This document shows positions 19,780 through 30,799 of a stretch of 42,500 nt of DNA, piece by piece. The notes under the pieces are model-generated. The model searched no databases and had not been told where the DNA came from. It worked only from the letters and a program-made list of their open reading frames with translations. The stretch is from contig LUCW03001815.1 of the NCBI GenBank assembly GCA_001586965.3, positions 1 through 42,500 of the forward strand. The letters run 5' to 3'. Source of the DNA: Sphaeroforma sirkka. Its lineage: Eukaryota; Opisthokonta; Ichthyosporea; Ichthyophonida. Position 1 is the first letter of the stretch. Every line of letters starts with the position of its first letter. A program made the translations under genes and the position numbers.

Positions 19780-21000
19780 ACACCGTGGATTCGGATTTTT
19801 GAGTTGCGTCTGTTGCAATCTTACAAAATCGTGGTTTTATGCACGAAATTTCCGAGCTCGGATCCAACAATATGATATGCTAACATGTGGGCATGGGTAT
19901 ATTTGTCACCAGATCTACACGATAGGTTGAACCTTACATTGCTGTTCGTGAAGTCCGTCCGTATCTGCACAGTCAGTACAAATCGTGATTCTATGAACGA
20001 AATTTCCGAGCTAATATGTGAGCGTACCATTTTGTCATAGTGGCAATATCCGGTATGCTTGTCCAGCTAATCTCTACGATAGGTTGAACTTTACATTGCT
20101 GCTCGTGAAGTCAGTCAGCATCCGCACAGTCACTACATTCCTTCAGATATTACTTGCACCTGAGTATTGTGTCGACCGTTCCATCTCCCATTCGGCTCGT
20201 GTTGTATCAACTTCCAATCACGATCTCATCCTACATTGTTTTAATACGATATACTGTGTACAATAAGTTGGGCTGGTACTGGTTGTTGTACGAACTTGTT
20301 TGGATCGTTACGATGGTGATTTGACACAACCTTGTGAGCACCATCACCTTGTTCTGCTCTACTTTAGCATACATTATTGTCCCCTTTCTATAATCTTTCA
20401 GCTTAGTCCGCCACATAATTAGAGTCTCGACCATTATCTGATCAACTATGTATGTTGGCGGTTTGCTTCTTGGTCGTATTATAGGCCGTCACAACATAAC
20501 TAGAACGTTTGGAAAGGTTTGGTCTACTCACGAGTAAAACTTCGTCCAAGTACAAAGGTCAGTGAGTTTCATAATACCAATAAATGATCCATCAACTGAA
20601 GTCCCGTGTACCCTATCGGGATACAGCTGATGTATGTCAGCACTTAAAATCTTTCGATATCGATCAGGATATTGTTTGTACCCATAGTACACCTATTTGC
20701 AAGCTATTCTCGGATATGTCCATAGAACGGGATCGCGTCAACTGTGTGACGAATTCCAAATAATAATGAAACATGGGTGGTCCTTCATTTGGTGGTACCG
20801 TAAATAGTCACCAATATCTCTGGCGAGGGTGTATTGAGAAGAGCTGTACAATCATCTCCCCGTGCTCCTTCCGCGTTCCAAACTTCGTCACTGTAGACTT
20901 CGCCTTCTCAAACGCCTTATACTTACAAATGGATGGTTTAAAATTTAATGTTCTGTGCCGCCACGTTCCACGCAGATTCTTGTTTGTTGTCGGCATGATT
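19780..21000 (-). pseudogene. Element 3 Gag and Cys-rich finger remnants
   Basis: A pair of about 150-bp tandem copies (about 19830-19985 and 19986-20130) each contain CGATAGGTTGAAC and a following TTACATTGCTG, which read on the minus strand as a Cys/His-rich finger (HEQQC). Near 20800-21000 the minus strand reads YKAFEKAKSTVTKFGTRKEH, and element 4 has a related sequence at about 26000-26110. Protease was not recognised between these parts. Confidence 0.5.
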
Positions 21001-21573
21001 TGACTAAACTCTTGCCAAGCTTTCTAAATCTATCATTTCCTGTTGGTCCTTACGATTGGACCGATATGCTGTAGGTAACTCGTCCACATCCTAAATGAGT
21101 TTCTAGCTCCCCACTACCATCCAGATTATATTCTGGTCTGAAATTATATATCGACATGGTTAGGTGCATACTCGCCGCGTCATGCTTGCCTATCTGCGAT
21201 GCCGATCCTGCAGAAGTCTCGGCCTGTTGAGTCTTACCTGTAAAGTCCTCGATACTGGATGACTATATCGCACAAAGCGTTACGTTGAAGGATATACGTT
21301 AAAAGTAACGCTTGTTTTCAGCACTCTGTAGTGAGCTAACGATCAGGGGATTCTAGACCGAGACTTTTGTATATATAGTTGTGCTGTCATCACTCACTTG
21401 TTCGTTCTAGATTCATTTGGTATCAGCAACTAATATTTGAGACGTTCCATTGGTCGCATTCCTTCTTCGAAACAATCATTCAATTATAATTATCAATAGA
21501 AAAATTCTAAATCCAACTCAAAATATACAGAAGTCAAACCACAAAGCTGGAGTGGTGATTTAACTTCACCTAG

Positions 21574-22005
21574 TGTAACCCCATCACCTGGTACCTAACT
21601 CTCCATCCCATCTTAAGCATAAACGGGCACACCTAGTTCGCTGGCCAGGATGACTCAACGTATCCTATTTCACAGTATATTGTCTTGCTCTGTGAGTATT
21701 TGAAAATACGCCAAGTCGAAAAAAAAATGCCTGAGACCCTGACTTGTATATATTTCAATGACGGGCAGGGGATTGTTAATTGGAGAAACCTCACCATGTT
21801 CACAGTAGAGTCTACATACTCCTATTCCATTTTCGGAAGTTCAAATCTAGATCGTTCTGAATAATGAAGATATCTACCCATAAGTTTTGAATATTCACAT
21901 AGGCAATGTTCGTCGTGAACCTGATCCGCCGGTAGCTTTGATATATTCTAGAATTTCACATTTACGTAATTTTGTGTTTTTGCTCTTAGGAACCCCGTAT
22001 TTCTA
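21574..22005 (-). repeat. LTR-like segment between elements 3 and 4
   Basis: Its right end is CCGTATTTCTACA, the same terminal bases as the element 2 LTR, and it is followed by a polypurine tract (CCCACCCCCAGC on the plus strand). The left border is set at TGTAACCCC by the TG..CA rule and is uncertain. It is positioned to be at once the 5' LTR of element 3 and the 3' LTR of element 4. Confidence 0.5.
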
Positions 22006-22359
22006 CACAGCCCACCCCCAGCTTGAAAACTATACGTATATGTGGTTTTAACCACATAGTCTTAAAGCTCACACGAATTGTACAAGCCAAAAGCAGAAAC
22101 GGGGTTCGATCATATATTACGCCTTAATATTTAATATATATGTTCTCAGACAAGGTGTACTTATTATTTGATTACTCATTTACGTTTGGGTTCATGTCCT
22201 TCTGGTCCTCGATGGTGAGCAGGGCGTTTCTTTTGGTCTTTTGGAGGTACACGCGTGTCATGATGTCTGAGGATATACCTTGACTACGTCAGGACGTTTG
22301 TTGGTGGGTAAGATCGCTTCAGCATCGGCCATATTTTCGTGTAGGCTTTACGAAATATT

Positions 22360-23260
22360 TTACCAATAGCTTTCAACACGTATGGGTCATCAAATGATTG
22401 TGGTGGTAGATCATAATGTGCCCGATCTGCAAATTCCATTGCGTAGAAAGCAATATCATCCTGTATTCCACGATATTTTTTAATTCGTAGGACACAAGAG
22501 GTGTAGGGGCATCACGTGTGCAACGATGGGTGATTTCTGGGTTCGAACTACGATTTGAGCCGATATTCAAGGCACTCAAGCCATCAATGTTATTAATATC
22601 ACACTTCGCTTTTTTTCTCGGCCACTGACCTTATGAACGGTCCGATCTACTTGGCCGTAGCTCTGTAATTCCCTATATCCTCGACCTCAAACCCGACTAT
22701 TTTCTTTGTGCTATCCTTTTTCCATAGGAAGATCCTTTATCTCTCTCAAACAAGGAAAGGTTATGTCTTTGGTTCTACAAATATCCTCCAACCACGCAAT
22801 CTTCCTGAGCTTCTTTATTCCAAGATATCTAAAATTAGTCTATAACCGTCTCTAAAGTAGAAAGCGGGCGATATACCAGTGACAAAATAGGCGCCTTATT
22901 CATTTGTGTTTGTACTCAGTTATTTGAGTGTAACCACATGTCAGTATCATCAAGTAATGCACCTCGCATAAACTTCTTTGCCTTTGTATGTCTCTAACCT
23001 CATTAGCAAATTGTGTCTGAGGTTTACATGGTATACCCATATTTGGGCAAGTGACAGCAACGAGTAACAGTGTCGTCATAACATCACCTGAAAATTCTCT
23101 ACCAGTGTACACTACAGCTGACCAGCCGAGATCTACGTTGTTTTTTTATAGATGCTTTCAGCCACAGTTTGAGTTGGTGTATCTTCCAGAGGATATCGTG
23201 ACAGCGTCAAACACATGACAGATCTACTTTATCTTTCGTTTGTTCGGACATGAGCAGCTC
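22360..23260 (-). pseudogene. Element 4 integrase remnant
   Basis: Minus strand reads YTGREFSGDVMTTLLLVAVT and then GIPCKPQTQFANEVRD, aligning with SDNGSEFCTDVMEALILVSG and GVPYKPQTQGANETRH of element 2. The Asp of the second catalytic site is lost in this reading (YTGREF), while the Glu remains. C-terminal module sequence is suspected near 22450-22650 only from position. Confidence 0.75.
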
Positions 23261-23989
23261 GATATCCCGGCGCCACGGCTCGTGTTCAGATACGCTTCGC
23301 ATAGGTGCGTACCCGCTGGCTTGACTCAATCAACTTAACCGTCATTGTATTTGGGAGGGTACAATCTTATATCGTTTACGATATTTTTCGGTCCTCGCAT
23401 TATCCATATGATTACGAGCATAACATTTTCAGAATTGCTGCCTCGGTTGATTCTGTAACGTCGAAATCGAAAGGCGAGGGTTTCATTGCAATATGGACTT
23501 GGATTTAAATACTCCTATAGTCCTACTTCGCGTGAAGGCTCAAAGGTATACATATGACTGATAACTGTCTCGCCCAATAGCTGGACAACATGATCATATA
23601 CATCTGAGAAGCCATTAACTAGTTGTTCAATAGCCTAGTCGCAGTATCGTAAGCAGTAGCTCTATCAGAACGCATCTTCTTGTAGAATACATCTCCTAGC
23701 GATGCGCACCTTTTATTCAATGAGGTCAGCTCGTATCTCAGTACAATTACACATGAGACCCAGGTGTCAAGGGTAGAATCGTAGATTCTTCAACCATTCT
23801 TTCAAAGGGTTCAAATAGTGTCCAGCTGGTTGTTCAAGCTGGACCTATTAGACAAACTTGACTAAATTATCTACCTCTACATCCACACATATTGGCTTCC
23901 ATTTAATCAAAGTGATCTGTCTTAAGAGACAATACATCGTGACGGCAGCATCCTGTATATGAACAAAAATTAACAACTGCGTTATCAAC

Positions 23990-24530
23990 AACCACTGCAT
24001 ATTTGTTCATTCGTTCTCATCAGTAAAGTATCATCTTCTAGATGTTTCAAAGTTTGATATCGCGGCAGTTGCGCATAACGATGAACTGTAACCATATCTA
24101 TGGTAGGTGAGCCATGCATATTGTCTGCGATCTTAACCCATCCAGGACTGGCCTTCCAATCCGTAGGTATTATATCCCGTAACATTTTGTTAAAATCTAA
24201 TACGAGGCGGGACAGCATATCCGGTAGGTGACTGTGTATACAAAAAATATTATGTCAACGGATACTCTTCAATCGTATCATGCCACCGACTAACCAATCA
24301 TGAGTTTGAGTTTCTGTATTTTATGTGATGCAATAAATTCTGTTTACATAGTACATTAAATTGTATACCAATATCTAGCCCTTAAAACGAGCGAGTGCTG
24401 TTACATTATCTAAAAGCGCTTGTTGAAAAGTTGAGTAGTTGACTCGTGATGAGTTTATAGCCCTGCTAAAAAAAACTACACATATCTCAGCCTCCCATCC
24501 ATCTTTTTATAGAGTATACGTACCTTCTTC
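23990..24530 (-). pseudogene. Element 4 RNase H and start of methylase-like domain
   Basis: FFSRAINSSRVNYSTFQQAL (about 24410-24470) and MLSRLVLDFNKMLRDIIPTD (from 24218) match RNase H and the linker of element 2. HGSPTIDMV follows, at the place of WGPFTVDMF. The N-terminal LYKKMDGRLRYV near 24490-24525 matches the VLYQTINGKPRYI segment. Confidence 0.75.
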
Positions 24531-24534
24531 TAGA

Positions 24535-25200
24535 TCCCATCTAAATTGAACTAGTCCACCGCAGAAAGTGCTAGATTTACTGGAATGTACTCGGAGTTTA
24601 ATGCGATAACTCTATCTTCCAACTAGGTCTTAATTTGTTCCCTGACCCCCTGTTCATGACGTCATGCAGCATAGGTGTGTGTAGGATACTTGAGTTTTGA
24701 GAAGTTCTCTTTAGTCAGGTATACCCTCGCATAACCGTTGATAAATTCTTGTCATTTTCCACTATCAATTCTTTTAGCTTGTCTATAACGTTCATTTACT
24801 TAGCAATATAAGAAGGCCTATACAGGCTTCGATGAACTATCGTCTAATTGAACTTTCAGTGGTTCAATAGTAGTAGGTAAACCAGTAAAAGTCGTACCTA
24901 ACAATAACCAATTGACCATGTATTACAGATTACTGCTTTTGTGACAACCGACGGTTGATCAGACAAAGTAAATATTAAAACAACCGTCGACACGGTATTC
25001 TTTCTGTATTTCAATAGTAGTAGGTAATCAAATAAAAGTCGTACCTAACGATAACCAAAAGTTATATATTACAGAATACTGCTTTTGTGACAACCGACGG
25101 TTGATCACCCAAAATAAATATTAAATCAACAGTCGACACGGTATTCATCGTTCATCAACTAACTTCGGCATTGCAGGGTCCGATTTGCGAGTACTTTCGC
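24535..25200 (-). pseudogene. Element 4 protease/RT N-terminal remnant
   Basis: LALSAVDxFNLDG near 24545-24585 matches LALLAVDQYKSDG just before the RT fingers of element 2. Upstream sequence matches the preceding region. Within it lies a tandem duplication of about 150 bp (24861-25010 and 25012-25150), which covers the stretch corresponding to the protease C-terminus (GLPTTIE). Confidence 0.65.
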
Positions 25201-25249
25201 TATCTCACATGGACGTGAATAAGGATAATAAATCAAACAATATTATCCC

Positions 25250-26200
25250 TATACACGAAATTTGCGAGGCGAGACCCAATAACACTCTTATTTCATGCAT
25301 ATTAACGAGAATATCGCGCTCATTCTGAGGGGCATCCTTCTGTCTGTGACAGAACCCGGTATGTTTTTCACTTGACTACAACTTTAGGTTGCACCACACT
25401 GCTGCTTGGGCGAATCTCCAGTACCAGCACAATCATTACCTTACTCGACGAAATGCTTATCATGTCCTTCGCCAATTGCAATCTGTCTCACTGCAGTTCT
25501 TGATCTCCTTATATGCAGGCTCGGCTGATAGTGATTGTTGAGCAGCATTGTAATAGAGTTGACAAACTGAGCTTCAGCACATTCACATGTTTATAAATGG
25601 CGCCCACTTTCATCACTTCCTCTTCTTCATTTATGCTGCCCTCTTGCAAAAGTTGAGAGACTCTTTTACAGCAAGAAGAATCTCAGCAAGTGACTGATCT
25701 TCCACTTGCATTCGCACATATTCGATCGTGTGGATTTTACCACACGACTAGCACGACTTGCAATGGTCTGAGTTGCTCTCGATAAAATTCAGTTCAAAGT
25801 CAGGTCGGAGAACTATATGATACCATGTACAACTGGAATATCACGAACATTGTCTGGCTAAGACTGATGTATATTTATGCACAGTAACTCTTGATCTTTC
25901 ATATGAAGGTTTGACCAGAAGTTGGCCTGTGCCCATGAGACACGTGTTCTCAGCCCTTCCTCGGTCTGCATCCTAGTGATATATCATATCGATATTTCCG
26001 GTCGAGGGTCCGTCGAAAATAGCTGGTTGATCATCTCGCTTTTCTCTTTCCACGTCTTTAGCTGCGTCACATTAGCTTCCGCCTTTTCCAGCTTATTATA
26101 CCTATGGGAGGACGTATTAAAACTCTGATGTGCTGCTTCGAATCAAATATTCCTGCGGAGGTTTGCTGTAAGCATGAACTGATCAAACTTCTTTAAAGTT
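25250..26200 (-). pseudogene. Element 4 Gag-like remnant
   Basis: Around 26000-26110 the minus strand encodes a charged helical piece (KLEKAEANVTQLKTWKEKSE) similar to the element 3 gag remnant. Nearer 25250-25500 ACGAAATTTGCGAGG and a Cys-rich stretch correspond to the finger region of element 3. No open frame of useful length. Confidence 0.45.
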
Positions 26201-28044
26201 ATAAACTAAGTTGTCAAACTACTCTTACCGATAGGCTTCCGTCTGTCCTTTCAATCCACTCGGTACGTATTGACAGTTCACCTATATCCTTGATAAACTT
26301 CTTGTTCTCTAAAATCTTCCCGTGCTGGATGACTCTCAGTTCAGAACATATCTTAAACTGGTAATGCCTTGCCATTGAATCGAATGCTGTGGTAGCAATT
26401 TATCTTACACGTTCCAAACGTAGAAGTATCGGCTTTCTAAAATTAATCTAAAGCCATCTCAAGAAAGTTAATTTAAACACCAAGCTGGAATCATTGTACC
26501 TAAAACCCCGTAAGTTGGCTGCGGATATCTTTGGTTCATTCTTTATCATCATGACGTATTATGTGCTAAAATCTGTACGCCGTGTGGTCGAACATTTACT
26601 GTTTGCAGATTGATCTACCAAGATCACGTATATTATACAAAGATATAATGTGACCCCTGTCGTGTCCTTAAAATATCTGCATACTGTCGACTTATCCGGG
26701 TAAATTGGTCAACTACTGAGATAAATTAATTTATTCAGTGACACACAATATCTATAGTCTAGTTCGGCCCGTCATGTGCGACGTTGAGATGACACTTGTT
26801 ATATTCCATGCCATTTCGAAAGCTTGGACGTATATATATTACAACTGTATGACTGCCCACTCTAAATCCGTATATCGATAATCACGAGCTGAAATACAAT
26901 TTTATGGTTATTGCCAGCCGTGAGCGCCAAGTATGAGGTTGTAAGGAAAAATGACGAATGAGACCGTAGGTATCAGACCAGATTTTCACAGCAAGAACTC
27001 ATTGATTTATTGAAGTCATTCGACCATTCTCGCTTCTGAGGGTTTATCAAGTTTTTTTAACGCACACCGGAGGGCTTAGAGTTGATTAAGCTTCTTGATT
27101 GACTCCAGATAATTGTATATTCTCCCACCGACTCCCGATATGGGTATGTTTATCTTAAACTGCAACAATTTGAAATTAGTTGTGCTCCTACACGAGTCAC
27201 ATCTTATACTGCAGAATATCATATACTCAGCGTGCTTTAAGCAAAGAAGCCGAAATATAGATGTATTAAAATGCTGAAGTATCTAACAGAAGTTTCTCAT
27301 ATCTGGCTAACCCAAGTGGCAGTACACTAGCACGAACCTCTAGGTAAAAAAACTAAAGGTGAAGTTATACATTTGCACGATATTTAAGGTCTAACATCCT
27401 ACACTCTTATATTCTTGGCAATATATGCGTCACTATCAGCTCAAGAGCCCGCTAGATTTTTCAATTTGAGCCGACTATAACGCCGAAATCAACGAGTTAG
27501 TAATATACCAAGCTGATCATAACTCGACACCGTATGCCCTATCGACATGTCATAGATTCAATTAAACAGTAGAAAGTTTGAAACCACCCCATTAAAATAA
27601 AATAATTATATATACATGTATCATAATGCCTAGTGTATACGGCATGATTATACACTGACACGAACAGTCATATGGCACCATAAATGTTCAAACTGGAATT
27701 CTGTATGCGTATGCTGAACTGTTTAAGAAGTGACTATGCTATAGATCGCATTGTTATTATGAGATTGAAGTTTACATGATAATGGCAAATAATCCAAACA
27801 TCCATCCAGTTGGATATATATTTTACTGATATGAATGTATATACTATAAGTTTCAATCACATGATGAGTTGCGAATCTATCGACTAAACAAAGTAAAGTT
27901 ATTTAGCGAAAGTGGATTATAACAATGGGTCTGGGCTGTGATGTTAATTTCCAATACTTACAATTGCATTGATAATATTTCCAGTTGGTTTTCTTGATGC
28001 CTACAATTACAAAAGAAAAGAGTAATTTAACTGCGAGCGCAAAC

Positions 28045-28290
28045 CTTCAAGTCATGTACCAGTTTGTAGTGAAGCTATTGTGGAATGACTCAACATGCTA
28101 ATCGACAATTTTTTTATGCGGTTGATGGCTTGGTATCAATTTGATAAGAAATTCTAACAGAAGTGACAAGTCATGTACCAGTTTGTAGTGAAGCTATTGT
28201 AAAATGACTCGACCAACCAACCGACATTTTTTTATGCGGTTGATGACTTAGGATCGATATGATAAGTGAACTCCAATAACGGAAGTGTTT
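28045..28290. repeat. Tandem duplication of about 118 bp
   Basis: GTCATGTACCAGTTTGTAGT followed by GAAGCTATTGT appears at about 28052 and again at about 28168. Both copies continue with an ATTTTTTTATGCGGTTGATG stretch and end in ACGGAAGTG or ACAGAAGTG. Confidence 0.85.
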
Positions 28291-28469
28291 AGCGCAAACG
28301 GGTATGCCAATGTTACTCTGCATATTCTCCATATGCACCCACATGTTGATGTGCAAGCAACTATGCATCATTCTAGAGTTTCGATAAATTTGTACACCAA
28401 AACATAAATACTTTCAAGATACAGATGAGGCAAATATGATCACAGAAGTCGCAGTAAACTGATTTCTTC

Positions 28470-29060
28470 TTCATGTATGTAAACCCCTAATTGGTTTACG
28501 GATATGCATATCTTCAAATCAATTCACAGTATATGCATATACATGAGTATTACAACAATATCACTACAGTCGAAGAAACCATCGTCTATATATCTTGCCT
28601 ATCGTTCTATCGCGTGATGTTACTTACCGCGAATTGTTATCTTGGCTCGACAAAGAATCATTACTGTATACATACCAAGAATATAATCATGTCCATTATA
28701 CTGACATGCGTAGTGGAATAATTTGGACTGTCATTCAGTTATTTGAGTATATGGCTTGCACAAGTAAAACAGCCATATCAATCGGGAATGTAGTATAATT
28801 TGTTATTGTCAAACTCAGCGTAAATGTATCAGAGAGAGAGCGCGCATAATAGGATATTGCAACTGAAACCCATATAGGATCAATAGTGGGCAGCGACAAG
28901 TATGTAAACAAGCACTCCCTATTTGGTTACGGATATGCATAGCTTCAAATCAATTCACAATATAAGAATCCACCTTCTATATCTTGCCTATCATTTTTTC
29001 GCGCGATATTACTTGCCGCGAACTGTTGTCATTGCTCGATAGAGAATTAATACTACATAT
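28470..29060. repeat. Dispersed direct repeat (two diverged copies)
   Basis: A block with GGATATGCATAxCTTCAAAT and CTTGCCTATC, TACTTxCCGCGAA occurs at about 28474-28660 and again at about 28896-29050. The second copy lacks part of the middle. Confidence 0.75.
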
Positions 29061-30252
29061 GGAGCTAGAATATGAGTAGACTCAATGACATACGTATTGA
29101 AATCGCGAACAAAAATTGAAAGTAATCACATATGAGGCTGAAGTATTTTCATTTGAAAATATAGAATATCTGACGAAACACAATTACGTTTGCAACATTT
29201 ATTCAAATACACATAGAGCACGTTACGAAATGGTAGCGATGCACCCTTGCCATGACACTAGACAGCTGCGCAAATGAGCTCGATGGATTTGTGGATTTGG
29301 TGCGGCACGATAACTAGGAATTTCGCATCAATATTTGAGCACAGTATTATATAATCTATATTCTTCTACGTGGTCAAAAGAATCACCGGAATAAAACTAA
29401 TTACAGTATCTAGCAAGACTGATATCATGCGTGCTTATGGAATGTTACAATATGAATGAGTGGTTGTGGACATTGTCGCGAAGCCACAAGTAGATTATTT
29501 ATATGACAATATCATTTAATTGTCACCGTACCTCAAAGTCGGGTACATAGTGGTTATGAAAACAATGCGCAATCATTGTAGCTGTTCAAAAACACACACA
29601 CAACCTGCTAGGTTGGCTGAATCAAAATGATTCATCACGATTGGGGTTGAATTTGCACAATTCTCTAGGAACTTAGCAAACTTTTTACGTGAGCATATTG
29701 TACAACGCTGAACATTCCACGAAGAGTGGCTTGATCTCCGGCAAGTGTACTACCCGTGCGCAATCAGGATTCACATGAGCAGTTCATGACTGATCCCGAA
29801 GTAAACCCTAGATTGATTGTAAAACCATAAAATCTGCATAAAAATGCTTTCACTGATGACCACGTATTACACACGCCATCACATTACCGTGTCCTTGTCT
29901 GTATCACCTAGGTATAGATATGTAGATACGGATCTGGCTGCTATAGCAAGTACAATTGAATGTTGAAGTATTGGCCCGTGTCGAATGAATTAGGGGATGT
30001 CGCAAACAATGCCAGATATATTTTAGGTTTGCGTCACAGCCATTGCTGTATCGGCTGATTCGGTATATTATAAAATTTTCTTTTCGAAACTCTTGCATCA
30101 GACGTAAAAGTCATTCGTTAGTATTGAAGCACAGGAGTATGTACCCAGGTGTAAACCCAACATAACATTCTATTTTTATCAACAGATTGAGATTGTTACT
30201 TGACACAAAATGTTGACGGGTATATATTATTTTATATGAGAGTATGTCGTAC

Positions 30253-30325
30253 TCCCGGCTAGCTCAGTCGGTAGAGCGTGAGACTCTTAATCTCAAGGTC
30301 GAGGGTTCGAGCCCCTCGCTGGGAA
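30253..30325 (+). tRNA. tRNA-Lys (anticodon CTT), copy 1
   Basis: Folds as a full cloverleaf. The acceptor TCCCGGC/GCTGGGA has one G-T pair. The D arm is GCTC..GAGC. The anticodon arm is TGAGA/TCTCA with loop CTCTTAA, which gives CTT. The T arm is GAGGG-TTCGAGC-CCCTC. There is no intron. A T5 Pol III terminator follows at 30328-30332. It decodes AAG. Confidence 0.95.
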
Positions 30326-30520
30326 GATTTTTGTAAAAACTTATTAAAGGTTTATATCATATGACAATATCCAAAACTATATACTCGCGTCATTATAATT
30401 GAAATACTTTAAATATCATATACAGACATCCATTGAACTTTGCATCAGGCGATAGATCATTTTATACGCCGTGACTTCGCCTTCACTATCCATTTCTATA
30501 CAGTATACTCCCTCGCAAGG

Positions 30521-30574
30521 TAGAGCGCACGCCTACGAAGCGTGAAGTCGCGGTTTCGAGTACCGTCAGAGGAA
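30521..30574 (+). pseudogene. tRNA-Arg (ACG) 3' fragment
   Basis: From TAGAGCG onward this is the 3' two thirds of a tRNA. The anticodon arm is CACGC-CTACGAA-GCGTG, with anticodon ACG, the T arm is GCGGT-TTCGAGT-ACCGT, and the 3' acceptor is CAGAGGA with discriminator A and a T5 run after it. The 5' acceptor half and most of the D arm are replaced by flanking sequence of the tRNA-Lys block, so it cannot form a normal tRNA. Confidence 0.85.
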
Positions 30575-30681
30575 TATCTTTTTCATGTACAAGATTATAT
30601 ATAGTTTCTTTTAACATTTTGTAACAGTAAAAATAATTCCTCTGACGGTACTCGAAACCGCGACTTCACGCTTCGTAGGCG
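30530..30681. repeat. Perfect 46-bp inverted repeat of tRNA-Arg sequence
   Basis: Arms 30530-30575 and 30636-30681 are exact reverse complements. Both consist of tRNA-Arg sequence from the anticodon arm to the 3' end. They are separated by a 60-bp AT-rich loop. Confidence 0.97.
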
Positions 30682-30698
30682 TTGAGAGTATGTCGTAC

Positions 30699-30771
30699 TC
30701 CCGGCTAGCTCAGTCGGTAGAGCGTGAGACTCTTAATCTCAAGGTCGAGGGTTCGAGCCCCTCGCTGGGAA
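30699..30771 (+). tRNA. tRNA-Lys (anticodon CTT), copy 2
   Basis: Identical in sequence to copy 1 over the whole mature region, with the same upstream bases (GTATGTCGTAC). A T6 terminator follows at 30774-30779. It belongs to the second copy of the duplicated block and should be functional. Confidence 0.95.
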
Positions 30772-30799
30772 GATTTTTTGTAAAAAACTTATTAAAGGT

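Larger units (their letters stand above)
17740..21470 (-). mobile_element. Element 3: heavily decayed relative of element 2
   Basis: In minus orientation, remnants of gag (about 20770-21000), a Cys-rich finger (19780-20130, duplicated), RT (19000-19480), RNase H (18700-18900) and integrase (17740-18550) follow each other in the same order as in element 2. Stop codons and frame changes occur every few dozen codons. Boundaries are approximate. Its upstream side borders the LTR-like segment at 21574-22005. Confidence 0.75.
22006..26450 (-). mobile_element. Element 4: decayed relative of element 2 with RT core deleted
   Basis: In minus orientation gag-like sequence (25900-26200), Cys-rich region (25250-25500), protease/RT N-terminus (24535-25200), RNase H (24220-24530), methylase-like start (23990-24220) and integrase (22360-23260) occur in order. 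The catalytic half of the RT is missing. Many stops and frame changes. The right border (5' LTR) was not identified; a TGTACC at 26495 is a candidate. Confidence 0.75.
26495..30236. other. AT-rich gene-free region
   Basis: No gene, RNA gene or recognisable transposon domain seen on either strand over 3.7 kb; stops are frequent in all frames. It contains a tandem duplication near 28050 and a dispersed duplication near 28474 and 28896. Confidence 0.6.

Noticed and set aside
22535..22560. GGGTTCGAACTACG as a tRNA B box
   Set aside because: No A box or pairing arms around it, and it lies in decayed integrase sequence.
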